From: Brevibacterium epidermidis NBRC 14811
GTDB lineage: Bacteria; Actinomycetota; Actinomycetes; Actinomycetales; Brevibacteriaceae
DNA: 64,000 bases
Reading direction: 5' to 3'
NCBI RefSeq assembly: GCF_001570805.1
Contig: NZ_BCSJ01000015.1
Location: 372,001-436,000, forward strand
Shown: piece by piece, positions 36,210-44,010 of the stretch
Numbering within the stretch: position 1 is the stretch's first letter
Layout of the letters: each line of letters opens with the position of its first letter
The notes under the pieces: generated by a model
Seen by the model: the letters and a program-made list of their open reading frames with translations, nothing else
What the model was told of the DNA's origin: nothing
Database searches by the model: none
Position numbers and translations under genes: made by a program

Positions 36210-36348
36210 GGCACTCACCTGCTTCAGGGGGATGAGTGCCCACGGTGGCCCGTCGTATCGAATCGGCGGGTCGACGGGGAGAGATCCCGACAGACGATCC
36301 AGCTACCGGTTCACCGGTCCGATATGCGTGTCCTCGACCTGAAGCAGG
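36210..36348 (+). promoter_or_regulatory. Structured leader upstream of rplS (candidate autoregulatory RNA)
   Basis: The 173-nt gap before rplS is full of complementary segments. A stem GGCACTCA/TGAGTGCC (36210-36217, 36233-36240) has in its loop CCTGCTTCAGG (36218-36228). That is exactly complementary to CCTGAAGCAGG at 36338-36348, only 6 nt before the AGGAG ribosome site. Another stem is CCCGTCG/CGACGGG (36249-36255, 36272-36278). Ribosomal protein leaders exist for L19 in other phyla; this one is inferred by eye. Confidence 0.5.
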
Positions 36349-36367
36349 GGCCACAGGAGAAACCACA

Positions 36368-36709
36368 ATGCAGAAGCTCGATGTTGTAGATGCAGCCTCG
36401 CTGAAGTCTGACGTTCCCGAATTCCGTGCGGGCGACACCCTCAACGTTCACGTCAAGGTGATCGAAGGTTCGCGTTCGCGTATCCAGGTCTTCAAGGGAA
36501 TCGTCATCCGTCGCCAGGGCGACGGCGTCCGCGAGACCTTCACCGTTCGTAAGATCAGCTTCGGCGTCGGAGTGGAGCGTACCTTCCCGGTGCACTCGCC
36601 CAACGTCGACAAGATCGAGGTCCTCACCCGCGGTGCCGTGCGCCGCGCGAAGCTGTACTACCTGCGCGAACTGCGCGGCAAGGCTGCTCGCATCCGCGAA
36701 AAGGCCTGA
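36368..36709 (+). CDS. rplS: 50S ribosomal protein L19
   Basis: L19 lies at the 30S-50S interface. The 113-aa protein shows [36 protein letters not shown] and [13 protein letters not shown], all family-like, and normal length. ACAGGAGAAACCACA precedes the ATG. It is separated from trmD by a highly structured 173-nt leader, so expression is probably set independently of trmD. A hairpin follows 46 nt after the stop inside the next gene. Confidence 0.97.
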   Translation: MQKLDVVDAASLKSDVPEFRAGDTLNVHVKVIEGSRSRIQVFKGIVIRRQGDGVRETFTVRKISFGVGVERTFPVHSPNVDKIEVLTRGAVRRAKLYYLRELRGKAARIREKA

Positions 36710-36740
36710 TTTGCCCGGCACTGTGGGAGATGATCACACG

Positions 36741-37364
36741 GTGCCGAACAGACATGAAGACGCGACCTTCGGGTCGCGTCTTCTGTCTTCGGCACGGTTC
36801 TGGAAGGCGATTGCGGCGATCGTCGTCGTCATCATCGTCCTCGGCGGATCGATCCGAGGATTCGTCATCCAGCGCTTCACCATTCCGAGTGCCTCGATGG
36901 AGCCGACCCTGCAGGTCGACGATTCGATCACAGTGTGGCGTCCCGATGCCCTGCGCGGAGAACTCCAACGCGGAGACATCGTCGTCTTCGACGGTCGCGG
37001 ATCATTCGTCGACGATGCGCTGCCCACCCCTCTGCAGAAGCTCGGATCCTGGGTCGGACTCGGCCCCCGCGACGTGTACTACGTCAAACGCGTCATCGCC
37101 GTCGGCGGTGACACCCTCGAATGCTGCGACGCGAAGGGGCGTCTGCTGCTCAACGGCAAACCTCTGAACGAAGACTATGCGCCCACCCCCGCCTCGGCGG
37201 TGGAGTTCTCCATCGAAGTCCCCGAGGGAACTATGTGGGTGATGGGTGACAACCGCAACGACTCCGCCGATTCACGGTCCCTGCTGGGACGGCCCGGTGG
37301 GGGATTCATCCCCACCGATCGGATCATCGGCCCCGTGATCGGGCACGGTTCCTCGATCGACTGA
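36741..37364 (+). CDS. lepB: Signal peptidase I (first copy)
   Basis: SPase I removes signal peptides on the outer side of the membrane. The protein has one N-terminal membrane helix (IAAIVVVIIVLGGSIRGFVI), the catalytic serine in IPSASMEPTL and the catalytic lysine in YYVKRVIAVGGD, and the GDNRNDSADSR box. The start is uncertain: GTG 36741 (207 aa) has GGGAG about 11 nt upstream; GTG 36723 and TTG 36711 are in frame. A 12-bp UUCG hairpin lies within the first codons. A paralogue follows 160 nt downstream. Confidence 0.92.
   Translation: MPNRHEDATFGSRLLSSARFWKAIAAIVVVIIVLGGSIRGFVIQRFTIPSASMEPTLQVDDSITVWRPDALRGELQRGDIVVFDGRGSFVDDALPTPLQKLGSWVGLGPRDVYYVKRVIAVGGDTLECCDAKGRLLLNGKPLNEDYAPTPASAVEFSIEVPEGTMWVMGDNRNDSADSRSLLGRPGGGFIPTDRIIGPVIGHGSSID
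36756..36783 (+). terminator. UUCG-capped hairpin at the rplS/lepB junction
   Basis: GAAGACGCGACC-TTCG-GGTCGCGTCTTC is a perfect 12-bp stem with a tetraloop, 46 nt after rplS. It is followed by TGTCTTCGG, not a pure T-run. It overlaps the first codons of lepB and may act as an attenuator. Confidence 0.65.
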
Positions 37365-37524
37365 GCACCGCCTCGGCGAGGTTGATCGTCGTCTGCTGAG
37401 CGTCTGCAAAGAGTTCTGAGCGTTCGCACGGAACTGCATTTCGGCTGAGTGTCGGGCAAGAGTCGTGCTGATACGCTCGGTTCAGTCCACAGCCGCAGTC
37501 CTGGTCCGATGTGAAAGCGAACGA

Positions 37525-38232
37525 ATGACAAGCGAATCCGAAGCTTCCCCGCCACCCGCCTCGAAACGGTTTGCACGCGGGCTGCTGGAGACCGTGGCGA
37601 TCATCGTCATCGCCCTGCTCATCTCGACGGCGCTGAAGACGTGGGTCGTCCGCTCTTTCTACATCCCGTCCGAATCCATGATGACCACCCTCCAGGTCGA
37701 TGACCGGGTGCTCGTCAACCAGATGGCTCACCGTTTCGGACCCGCCGACCGTGGCGACATCATTGTCTTCGACGACCCGGACCATTGGCTCTCGGCTGCC
37801 GAGACCGCCGAATACACACCCAACCCGGTTCTCGAATTCATCGGCTTAGCACCCTCGGACTCGGGAAATCAGCTGATCAAACGTGTCATCGGCGTCGGCG
37901 GTGACACGATCAAGTGCTGCGACGCCGAAGGGCGTCTGCTGGTCAACGGCGAACCGATCGATGAGACCTACCTCGATGAGGGCATGGCGCCCTCGGAGGT
38001 CGAATTCGAAGTCACCGTGCCCGAAGGCCACTACTGGGTGATGGGCGACAACCGCAGCAACTCCGCCGACTCCCGGTACCACACGGACACGGACCCCTAT
38101 GTGTCCGAAGACGACGTGGTCGGCACCGTGTTCCTCATCAACTGGCCGTTCAAGCACTTCAGCTGGGTCTCGACCCCCGACGAAGTCTTCGCAGACGTGC
38201 CGGACACCCCGGCGGGAGTCACCGGGAACTGA
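37525..38232 (+). CDS. lepB: Signal peptidase I (second copy)
   Basis: This 235-aa SPase I is paralogous to the gene upstream. It has a membrane helix (VAIIVIALLISTALKTWVV), catalytic Ser in IPSESMMTTL, catalytic Lys in LIKRVIGVGGD, and GDNRSNSADSRYH. Compared with the first copy it has a longer catalytic-domain insert (HWLSAAETAEYTPNPVLEFI) and a C-terminal extension after FLINWPFKHFSW. The ATG at 37525 has GAAAG as a modest ribosome site. rnhB starts in the stop codon (TGATG). Two SPases in tandem are known in several actinobacteria. Confidence 0.93.
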   Translation: MTSESEASPPPASKRFARGLLETVAIIVIALLISTALKTWVVRSFYIPSESMMTTLQVDDRVLVNQMAHRFGPADRGDIIVFDDPDHWLSAAETAEYTPNPVLEFIGLAPSDSGNQLIKRVIGVGGDTIKCCDAEGRLLVNGEPIDETYLDEGMAPSEVEFEVTVPEGHYWVMGDNRSNSADSRYHTDTDPYVSEDDVVGTVFLINWPFKHFSWVSTPDEVFADVPDTPAGVTGN

Positions 38233-39038
38233 TGGCCGCACGTGGACTGACCGACCTCAGCGTCGAACGCGGACTGCTCAGCGAGGGATTCGACTTCGTC
38301 ATCGGCGTCGACGAGGTGGGCCGCGGTGCGCTGGCCGGACCCGTCAGCGTAGGTGTCGCCCTGTTCGACCTGCGCGCCCTCACCTCCGCCGAGGTGCCCG
38401 CCGGCATCCACGATTCGAAGCAGCTGAGCGCGCAGGCGAGGCAGGACGCCACCGACCGTGTGCGATCGTGGGCGGCCACCGCGGCAGTGGGGTCGACGAC
38501 CCCCGCCGAACTCGACGAGGTGGGGATGACGATGGCGCTCAACCTTGCCGGACGACGCGCCATGCTCTCGATGCTCGGCGAATTGGCAGGGGTAGGTTCC
38601 GCTGGGGACGCTCTGGTCGGTTCCGAGGGCTCCGTCGGTTCCGATGGGAGTGGGGGAGCCGCCTCGGTGAGGGAATTTCCAGAGCGGACCATGGTCCTCC
38701 TCGACGGTCGACACGATTGGCTTTCGGCCCCACTCACCCTCGACACCCTGGGGATATTCGGCGACTGCGCCGACCTCGAACTGCCGCCGGTGCGCACCGT
38801 GATCAAAGGCGACGGCTCAGTTCCGGCGATCGCAGCGGCGAGCATCGTGGCGAAAGTGGCACGCGACGAGACGATGATCGCACTCGCCGAGGCCTATCCG
38901 CACTATGGTTGGGAATCGAACGTGGGATACGGGACGGCGAAGCACCGACAGGGCATCACCGAACTCGGACCCAGCATCCACCACCGGAGAAGCTTCCGCC
39001 TGAGCGCGGACACAGGAGCGAAGGAGGGCCTGTCATGA
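38232..39038 (+). CDS. rnhB: Ribonuclease HII
   Basis: RNase HII cuts RNA in RNA-DNA hybrids and removes single ribonucleotides from DNA. The catalytic motif GVDEVGRGALAG (D27, E28) is present, with the third acidic site in LLDGRHDWL and the C-terminal GYGTAKHRQGI. The protein is 268 aa, with a Gly/Ser insert of about 25 residues (around 120-145, GSAGDALVGSEGSVGSDGSG) encoded partly by the GCCGCCTCGGTGAGGG motif. It is coupled to lepB (TGATG) and to the DUF2469 gene (ATGA). Confidence 0.94.
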   Translation: MAARGLTDLSVERGLLSEGFDFVIGVDEVGRGALAGPVSVGVALFDLRALTSAEVPAGIHDSKQLSAQARQDATDRVRSWAATAAVGSTTPAELDEVGMTMALNLAGRRAMLSMLGELAGVGSAGDALVGSEGSVGSDGSGGAASVREFPERTMVLLDGRHDWLSAPLTLDTLGIFGDCADLELPPVRTVIKGDGSVPAIAAASIVAKVARDETMIALAEAYPHYGWESNVGYGTAKHRQGITELGPSIHHRRSFRLSADTGAKEGLS

Positions 39039-39352
39039 GTGCCGATGATCTTGACGACTACGAAGCACAACTCGAGCTTGCGCTGTACAAGGAATACCGG
39101 GACGTCGTCGGGCTCTTCGCCTATGTCGTCGAGACCGAACGCCGGTTCTACCTCGCCAACCACGTCGACCTCAAAGCTCACAACGATGCCGGCGACGTGT
39201 ACTTCGAACTCACCCTGCGTGATGCCTGGGTGTGGGACAGCTACCGGACGGCACGGTTCATCAAGACCGTGCACGTGCTGACGTTCAAGGACGTCAACAT
39301 CGAGGAGATCGCGAAGTCCGATCTCGAACCGCCGACGGCGATCCGCGGCTGA
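39035..39352 (+). CDS. DUF2469 family protein
   Basis: The 105-aa protein belongs to the short actinobacterial DUF2469 family, found directly after rnhB in most members of the phylum. Seen here are EDYEAQLE-like start (DLDDYEAQLELALYKEYRDV), FAYVVETERRFYLAN and HVLTFKDVNIEE. Function is unknown. It overlaps rnhB by ATGA; GGAGGGCC is the ribosome site. The 169-nt gap to yraN contains nothing recognisable. Confidence 0.9.
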   Translation: MSADDLDDYEAQLELALYKEYRDVVGLFAYVVETERRFYLANHVDLKAHNDAGDVYFELTLRDAWVWDSYRTARFIKTVHVLTFKDVNIEEIAKSDLEPPTAIRG

Positions 39353-39521
39353 GACTGGTTCCTCAGTCCTTTGCCTCGTCCGCGGTGGCCGCACTCCTGC
39401 GTCGATCGCTGTGGACGAGACTCTGACTTGAGCGTCAGCGGCCTGTGGATGGGCAAGCCTCTTCCACAGGCCGTTTCTCTGCTCTTCCCCTCTGCCATGC
39501 CGTCATGGTCATCTGAGCGAC

Positions 39522-39959
39522 ATGGGACGGACACGAACACCCGGTCGGGCACGAGCACCTGGTCAGACACGCACGGGGAAGAGCACCAGGACCGCCAAAG
39601 GCCTGCGCAAGCAGGCACTCGGCAGCAGGGGAGAGGACCTCGCCGCCGCGTTCCTCGAAGACGCCGGTCTGGTCGTTCTCAAACGCAACTTCCGGTGCGC
39701 TCGGGGTGAGCTCGACATCATCGCCCGCGACGGTGACACTGCGGTCTTCGTCGAGGTCAAGACGCGTCGCACCGCAATGCTGGGATCACCGCTGGAGGCC
39801 GTGACCCGAACGAAGCTCGCCCGCATCCGCACGCTCGCGGGGATCTGGCTGAGCGGGCAGGACGAATTCTTTCCCGCCACCCGCATCGATGCGCTCGGAA
39901 TCATCATGGAACCGCGCGTTCAGTACTTCCACTGCCCGAACATCCAGGTCGACTCATGA
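39522..39959 (+). CDS. YraN family endonuclease-like protein (UPF0102)
   Basis: The 145-aa protein has a PD-(D/E)XK-like core: RGEDLAAAFLEDAG, then RGELDIIARDG and VFVEVKTRR, where E/D and K form the nuclease-fold site. The N-terminal 30 residues are basic and low complexity. The family is linked to DNA processing by its association with comM/dprA. Its stop overlaps comM (ATGA), starting a yraN-comM-dprA-xerC group. Confidence 0.9.
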   Translation: MGRTRTPGRARAPGQTRTGKSTRTAKGLRKQALGSRGEDLAAAFLEDAGLVVLKRNFRCARGELDIIARDGDTAVFVEVKTRRTAMLGSPLEAVTRTKLARIRTLAGIWLSGQDEFFPATRIDALGIIMEPRVQYFHCPNIQVDS

Positions 39960-41563
39960 ACGAGAAGACCCTGGGCCGGGAGGAACCGCCGGAGCCGGTC
40001 GATGTCGACGAGGCCGAACCTGCATCCTCGGCACATGTCATCGGGCGGGCCTCCGCCGTGGCACTCTGGGGACTGACGGGGAAGATCGTGTCGATCGAAG
40101 CCAGCGTCAGCGCCGGACTGCCCGGAATCGACATCGTCGGATTGCCGGACGCTTCGGTGAGCGAATCACGCAAGCGACTTCGGGCGGCCCTGGCTTACCT
40201 CGGGAAACCCGTCGCCACACAGCACCTGACCATCAACCTCACGCCAGGAACAGTGCCGAAGATCGGCACCGGATTCGACCTCGGCATCGCCGTCGCCGTG
40301 CTCAAAGCACTGTCGCTGATCACCAACGATGACACCGGCAACGTCATCCACTGCGGTGAGATCGGACTCGACGGCCGGATCCGCCCCGTGACCGGAGTGC
40401 TTCCTTCCCTCCACACCGCGCTGCAGGCTGGTTTCGACCGTTTCGTCGTCCCCATCGGCAATGCCGATGAGGCACGGCTCATCGGACGGGCAAGAGTCCT
40501 CCCGGTCGCCTCGCTGGCTGAAGTTGTCAACGCCTACGGGGGCTCGATGGCCGTACCCGCACTGCCCGCAGTCCTCGAAATGGACCGCACCGTCCCCGTC
40601 TCCCCGGAACTCCACGACCTCTCCGAAGTCCAAGGACAAGCCGAAGGACGGTTCGGTCTCGAGGTCGCGGCCGCCGGCGGGCACAACCTGCTCATGCGCG
40701 GCACACCCGGAGCCGGTAAGACCCTGCTGGCCCAGTGTCTCCCGGGAATCCTGCCGCCACTTGGGGACGACGAAGCCGTGGAGGTCGCCACGGTTCGGTC
40801 CCTGCGTGGGGAACTCGACGGCAGCGAGGGACTCGATCACCGGCCTCCTTTCGAGGCGCCTCACCACCGCAGCACCGCCTCGGCGCTCATCGGCGGACGT
40901 CGCCCCGGAACGGTCGGTGTTCTCAGTCGCGCTCACCGTGGGGTGCTGTTCATGGACGAAGCCCCCGAATTCTCCCGCGACGTCCTCGAAGCTCTGCGAC
41001 AGCCGATGGAATCCCGTCGCGTCCATATCCACCGTGCCTGGGGATCGATGGTGCTTCCTGCCTCCTTCCAGCTCATCATGGCCGCGAACCCCTGCCCCTG
41101 CGGGGTCGGAATGGCCGGGGCCGGTGCGGACTGTCGATGCACACCCCTGGATAAACGGCGCTACCGCAATCGACTGTCCGGGCCGCTGCTCGACCGAGTT
41201 GACCTGCAGCTCGAGCTCTTCCCGGTCTCTCCGGCTGACCTCCGGATCGGTGGGGACCAGGAAACCAGCACCACGGTGGCCGCCCGCGTGCTCGAAGCAC
41301 GGAATCGACAGGCCGAACGTTTTGCCGACTGCGATTGGAAGCTCAACGCCGAAGCACCCGGAACCTGGCTGCGCGAACACTTCGCCCTCACACCGTCAGA
41401 CCTTTCCGATCTTGATCGGGCGCTCGACACCGGCCGGATCACAATGCGCGGCTACGACAGAGTGCTGCGCGTTGCGACCACTCTGGCCGATCTGGCGGGG
41501 AAACCCGGACCCGATCCCGACACGATGAGAATGGCGCTCGCCCTGAGAACCCAGGAGTCATGA
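39956..41563 (+). CDS. comM: YifB/ComM family AAA+ ATPase (Mg chelatase-like)
   Basis: The 535-aa protein has an N-terminal Lon-like/ChlI domain (about 30-190, with GLPGIDIVGLPDASVSESRK), a AAA+ core with Walker A GTPGAGKT near residue 245-252 and GVLFMDEAPEF Walker B, a zinc site in NPCPCGVGMAGAGADCRC, and the C-terminal Mg-chelatase part. ComM in Gram-negatives is a branch-migration helicase that helps integrate transforming DNA. It overlaps both neighbours by ATGA, a conserved competence-related operon. Confidence 0.93.
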   Translation: MNEKTLGREEPPEPVDVDEAEPASSAHVIGRASAVALWGLTGKIVSIEASVSAGLPGIDIVGLPDASVSESRKRLRAALAYLGKPVATQHLTINLTPGTVPKIGTGFDLGIAVAVLKALSLITNDDTGNVIHCGEIGLDGRIRPVTGVLPSLHTALQAGFDRFVVPIGNADEARLIGRARVLPVASLAEVVNAYGGSMAVPALPAVLEMDRTVPVSPELHDLSEVQGQAEGRFGLEVAAAGGHNLLMRGTPGAGKTLLAQCLPGILPPLGDDEAVEVATVRSLRGELDGSEGLDHRPPFEAPHHRSTASALIGGRRPGTVGVLSRAHRGVLFMDEAPEFSRDVLEALRQPMESRRVHIHRAWGSMVLPASFQLIMAANPCPCGVGMAGAGADCRCTPLDKRRYRNRLSGPLLDRVDLQLELFPVSPADLRIGGDQETSTTVAARVLEARNRQAERFADCDWKLNAEAPGTWLREHFALTPSDLSDLDRALDTGRITMRGYDRVLRVATTLADLAGKPGPDPDTMRMALALRTQES

Positions 41564-42789
41564 CCGTGAACACACACGAGGACGTCCGCGCGGCCATCGC
41601 CTCACTTCTGCGCATCGGTGAGCCAGGGGACGGTCTGCTCAAGCGGCTCGTCGATGGGATCGGGCCGGTCGCCGCACTGGCGATCATCATGGCCGTTGGT
41701 CGTGGTGAGACAACTGCTCACGATGCCGTGCAGGGTCTGGCCACCACCGGCACCGAGGCAGCCGAACACGGGCAGATGGCAGAGGCCATCGACCGGTGGG
41801 CGGTGCGAGCCGGGGAAGCCGAGACGCAAGGGAATGATCTGGACACGATCGCAAGAATAGGCGGGCGCCTGGTCATTCCCGAGGACGAGGAGTGGCCCCG
41901 AATGCTCGACGACCTCGGTCCCGCCGCACCGCTGGGTCTGTGGGTGCGTGGAGAAGCTTCTCTCAGCACTGTGCTGAATCGTGCTGTTGCCGTCGTCGGT
42001 GCCAGAGCAGCCAGCAGCTACGGAACCAAATGCGCCTCCGACCTTGCGTGGGACCTTGCCGCTCGAGGAATCACCGTCGTCTCCGGCGGTGCGTTCGGAA
42101 TCGACGCGGCCGCCCACCGTGCCGCCATCGCTCGCGAAGCACCGACGGTGGCGTTCATGGCCGGAGGAGTCGACCGCTTCTACCCGGCGGCGAATGCCGA
42201 ACTGTTCGACCAGATACTCACCATCGGTGCCATCGTGTCCGAAACGGCACCGGGGATGACCCCGATGCGTCACCGGTTCCTGCTGCGCAACCGACTCATC
42301 GCCGCCTCGTCGCAGGTCAGCGTCATCGTCGAAGCCGGTTGGCGCAGCGGGGCACTCAACACCGCCCGGCATGCCCTCGAACTCTCCCGGCAGGTCGCCG
42401 CCTTCCCCGGATCCGTGTATTCGGCGTCCTCGACCGGAACCCACAAGCTGGTCCGTGAACACGAAGCGGAACTCGTCACCTGCAGCGACGATGTCATCGC
42501 GCTCATGGACGACGACGCTCCGGCACTGTTCGATGCTGCCGCAGCAGGTGCCGCGTCGGAGAGCGGAAATCGTTCGTCGACTCCCGACCCCCGTGAAGTC
42601 CTCGACGAGCGGGAGAAGATCTGCCTGAATGCGCTGACCGTATCGAAGCCGCTCGACGTCGGCACCATCGCCTCCCGGGCAGGGCTGACGATCGCCGATG
42701 CACTCAACTCCCTGACCACACTCGACCTGGCTGGATTGGCCGAACGCCGCGACACGGGATGGGTGAAGCTGCACAAGTCCCGCAGGTGA
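41560..42789 (+). CDS. dprA: DNA-processing protein DprA
   Basis: DprA (Smf) loads RecA on incoming single-stranded DNA. The Rossmann domain (about 140-320) shows VVGARAASSYGTKCASDLAW, VSGGAFGIDAAAHRAA and PGMTPMRHRFLLRNRLIAA; a C-terminal winged-helix-like part follows (about 345-405). An N-terminal helical domain of about 100 residues precedes. The start overlaps comM by ATGA. The 409-aa length is normal for actinobacteria. Confidence 0.95.
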   Translation: MTVNTHEDVRAAIASLLRIGEPGDGLLKRLVDGIGPVAALAIIMAVGRGETTAHDAVQGLATTGTEAAEHGQMAEAIDRWAVRAGEAETQGNDLDTIARIGGRLVIPEDEEWPRMLDDLGPAAPLGLWVRGEASLSTVLNRAVAVVGARAASSYGTKCASDLAWDLAARGITVVSGGAFGIDAAAHRAAIAREAPTVAFMAGGVDRFYPAANAELFDQILTIGAIVSETAPGMTPMRHRFLLRNRLIAASSQVSVIVEAGWRSGALNTARHALELSRQVAAFPGSVYSASSTGTHKLVREHEAELVTCSDDVIALMDDDAPALFDAAAAGAASESGNRSSTPDPREVLDEREKICLNALTVSKPLDVGTIASRAGLTIADALNSLTTLDLAGLAERRDTGWVKLHKSRR

Positions 42790-42816
42790 GACCGACCGCC
42801 CACGTATCCTGAGGAC

Positions 42817-43953
42817 GTGAGCACATCATCGACCGTCGCCGATTTGGTGGCTGGCTATGCCGACCACCTGCGGTCCCGTGACGTCTCCGAGCACACCGCT
42901 CGCGCCTATGTCTCAGACGTGACCGACTTCCTTGACCATGCCGTGCACTCGACGAAGCTCCGCCGCAGGACCGGGGGAAGAACGACGACAGGTACGTCGG
43001 AGCGGAACTCGTTTGAGAGCGAACAGCGCACGCCGGACGGTGACGGAAGTTCGCAGCAGGCTTCAGGAACGCGAATCGATCTGGCAGACGTCGAACTCGA
43101 TGATCTGCGGTCGTGGCTCATCGCGCTCGACGATGCCGGTGCCGCGAAATCGACGGTGGCTCGTAAGATCGCTGCTGTGCGCTCCTTCTTCGCCTACGGT
43201 GTAAGCAATCTCGGACTGCGGAACAACCCGGCCGCACGCCTGCGGACACCGAAGAAGGACTCACGCCTGCCCACGGTACTCAAACCGCAACAGGCCGCCG
43301 ACCTCATCTCCGCGACCGAGAATCACCGAACCGGAGGTACAGGCAGCGGTCGGAGAAGGAACGAGGACGTCGCGAACGGCGGCACGGATACGAGGAGCTC
43401 AACGGCAGACGACGCCGACCAGGGTGCCAAGGACGACCCGCTCGACGCGGCCAAACGCATCCGCGATGCCGCGATCCTCGAAATGCTCTACGCCACCGCC
43501 GTGCGTGTCTCGGAGCTGACCGGACTCGACCGCAGCGATATCGATCACCGGGCATCGATGATCACCGTGCTCGGCAAGGGCAACAAGGAACGTCGTGTCC
43601 CGTTCGGAACCCCGGCACGCAGAGCCCTCGCCGATTGGCTCGCCACTCGCGACCTGTTTGCCGGCCCCCACAGCGGTGACGCACTGTTCCTCGGCGTCCG
43701 CGGGGGACGCATCGGTGCCAGACAGGTCCGCGAACTGGTTCACCGCTACGGCTCCGACGATCCCAGCGCCCCTGATATCGGTCCTCACGGACTGCGCCAC
43801 TCGGCGGCTACACACATGCTCGATCGCGGTGCCGACCTGCGGCAGATCCAAGAGCTGCTCGGCCACTCGACCATGAGCAGCACTCAGATCTACACCCAAG
43901 TGTCTATGCAGCGACTGCAGGAAACCTACCGCAGGGCACACCCTCGAGCCTGA
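42817..43953 (+). CDS. xerC: Tyrosine recombinase XerC-like
   Basis: Xer recombinases resolve chromosome dimers at dif. The catalytic set is present: R230 (AVRVSEL), H324 and R327 (HGLRH), H350 (LGHS) and nucleophile Y359 (TQIYTQ). The protein is 378 aa, some 70 longer than usual, because of two low-complexity inserts: about residues 48-88 between the first core-binding helices and about 170-205 before the catalytic domain. Both are Gly/Arg/Asp/Ser-rich. GTG at 42817 follows CCTGAGGAC. It closes the comM-dprA group; its 3' end converges on a peptidase gene. Confidence 0.88.
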   Translation: MSTSSTVADLVAGYADHLRSRDVSEHTARAYVSDVTDFLDHAVHSTKLRRRTGGRTTTGTSERNSFESEQRTPDGDGSSQQASGTRIDLADVELDDLRSWLIALDDAGAAKSTVARKIAAVRSFFAYGVSNLGLRNNPAARLRTPKKDSRLPTVLKPQQAADLISATENHRTGGTGSGRRRNEDVANGGTDTRSSTADDADQGAKDDPLDAAKRIRDAAILEMLYATAVRVSELTGLDRSDIDHRASMITVLGKGNKERRVPFGTPARRALADWLATRDLFAGPHSGDALFLGVRGGRIGARQVRELVHRYGSDDPSAPDIGPHGLRHSAATHMLDRGADLRQIQELLGHSTMSSTQIYTQVSMQRLQETYRRAHPRA

Positions 43954-44010
43954 AACTCATGTCGTTAGTTGGCGGTGTCATGGCGGAAGCGTCGGCCCAA
44001 CTTCGATGTT

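Noticed and set aside
38099..39352. Long 417-residue frame running through rnhB into the DUF2469 gene
   Set aside because: Only its last 105 residues are DUF2469; the upstream part is rnhB read in another frame.
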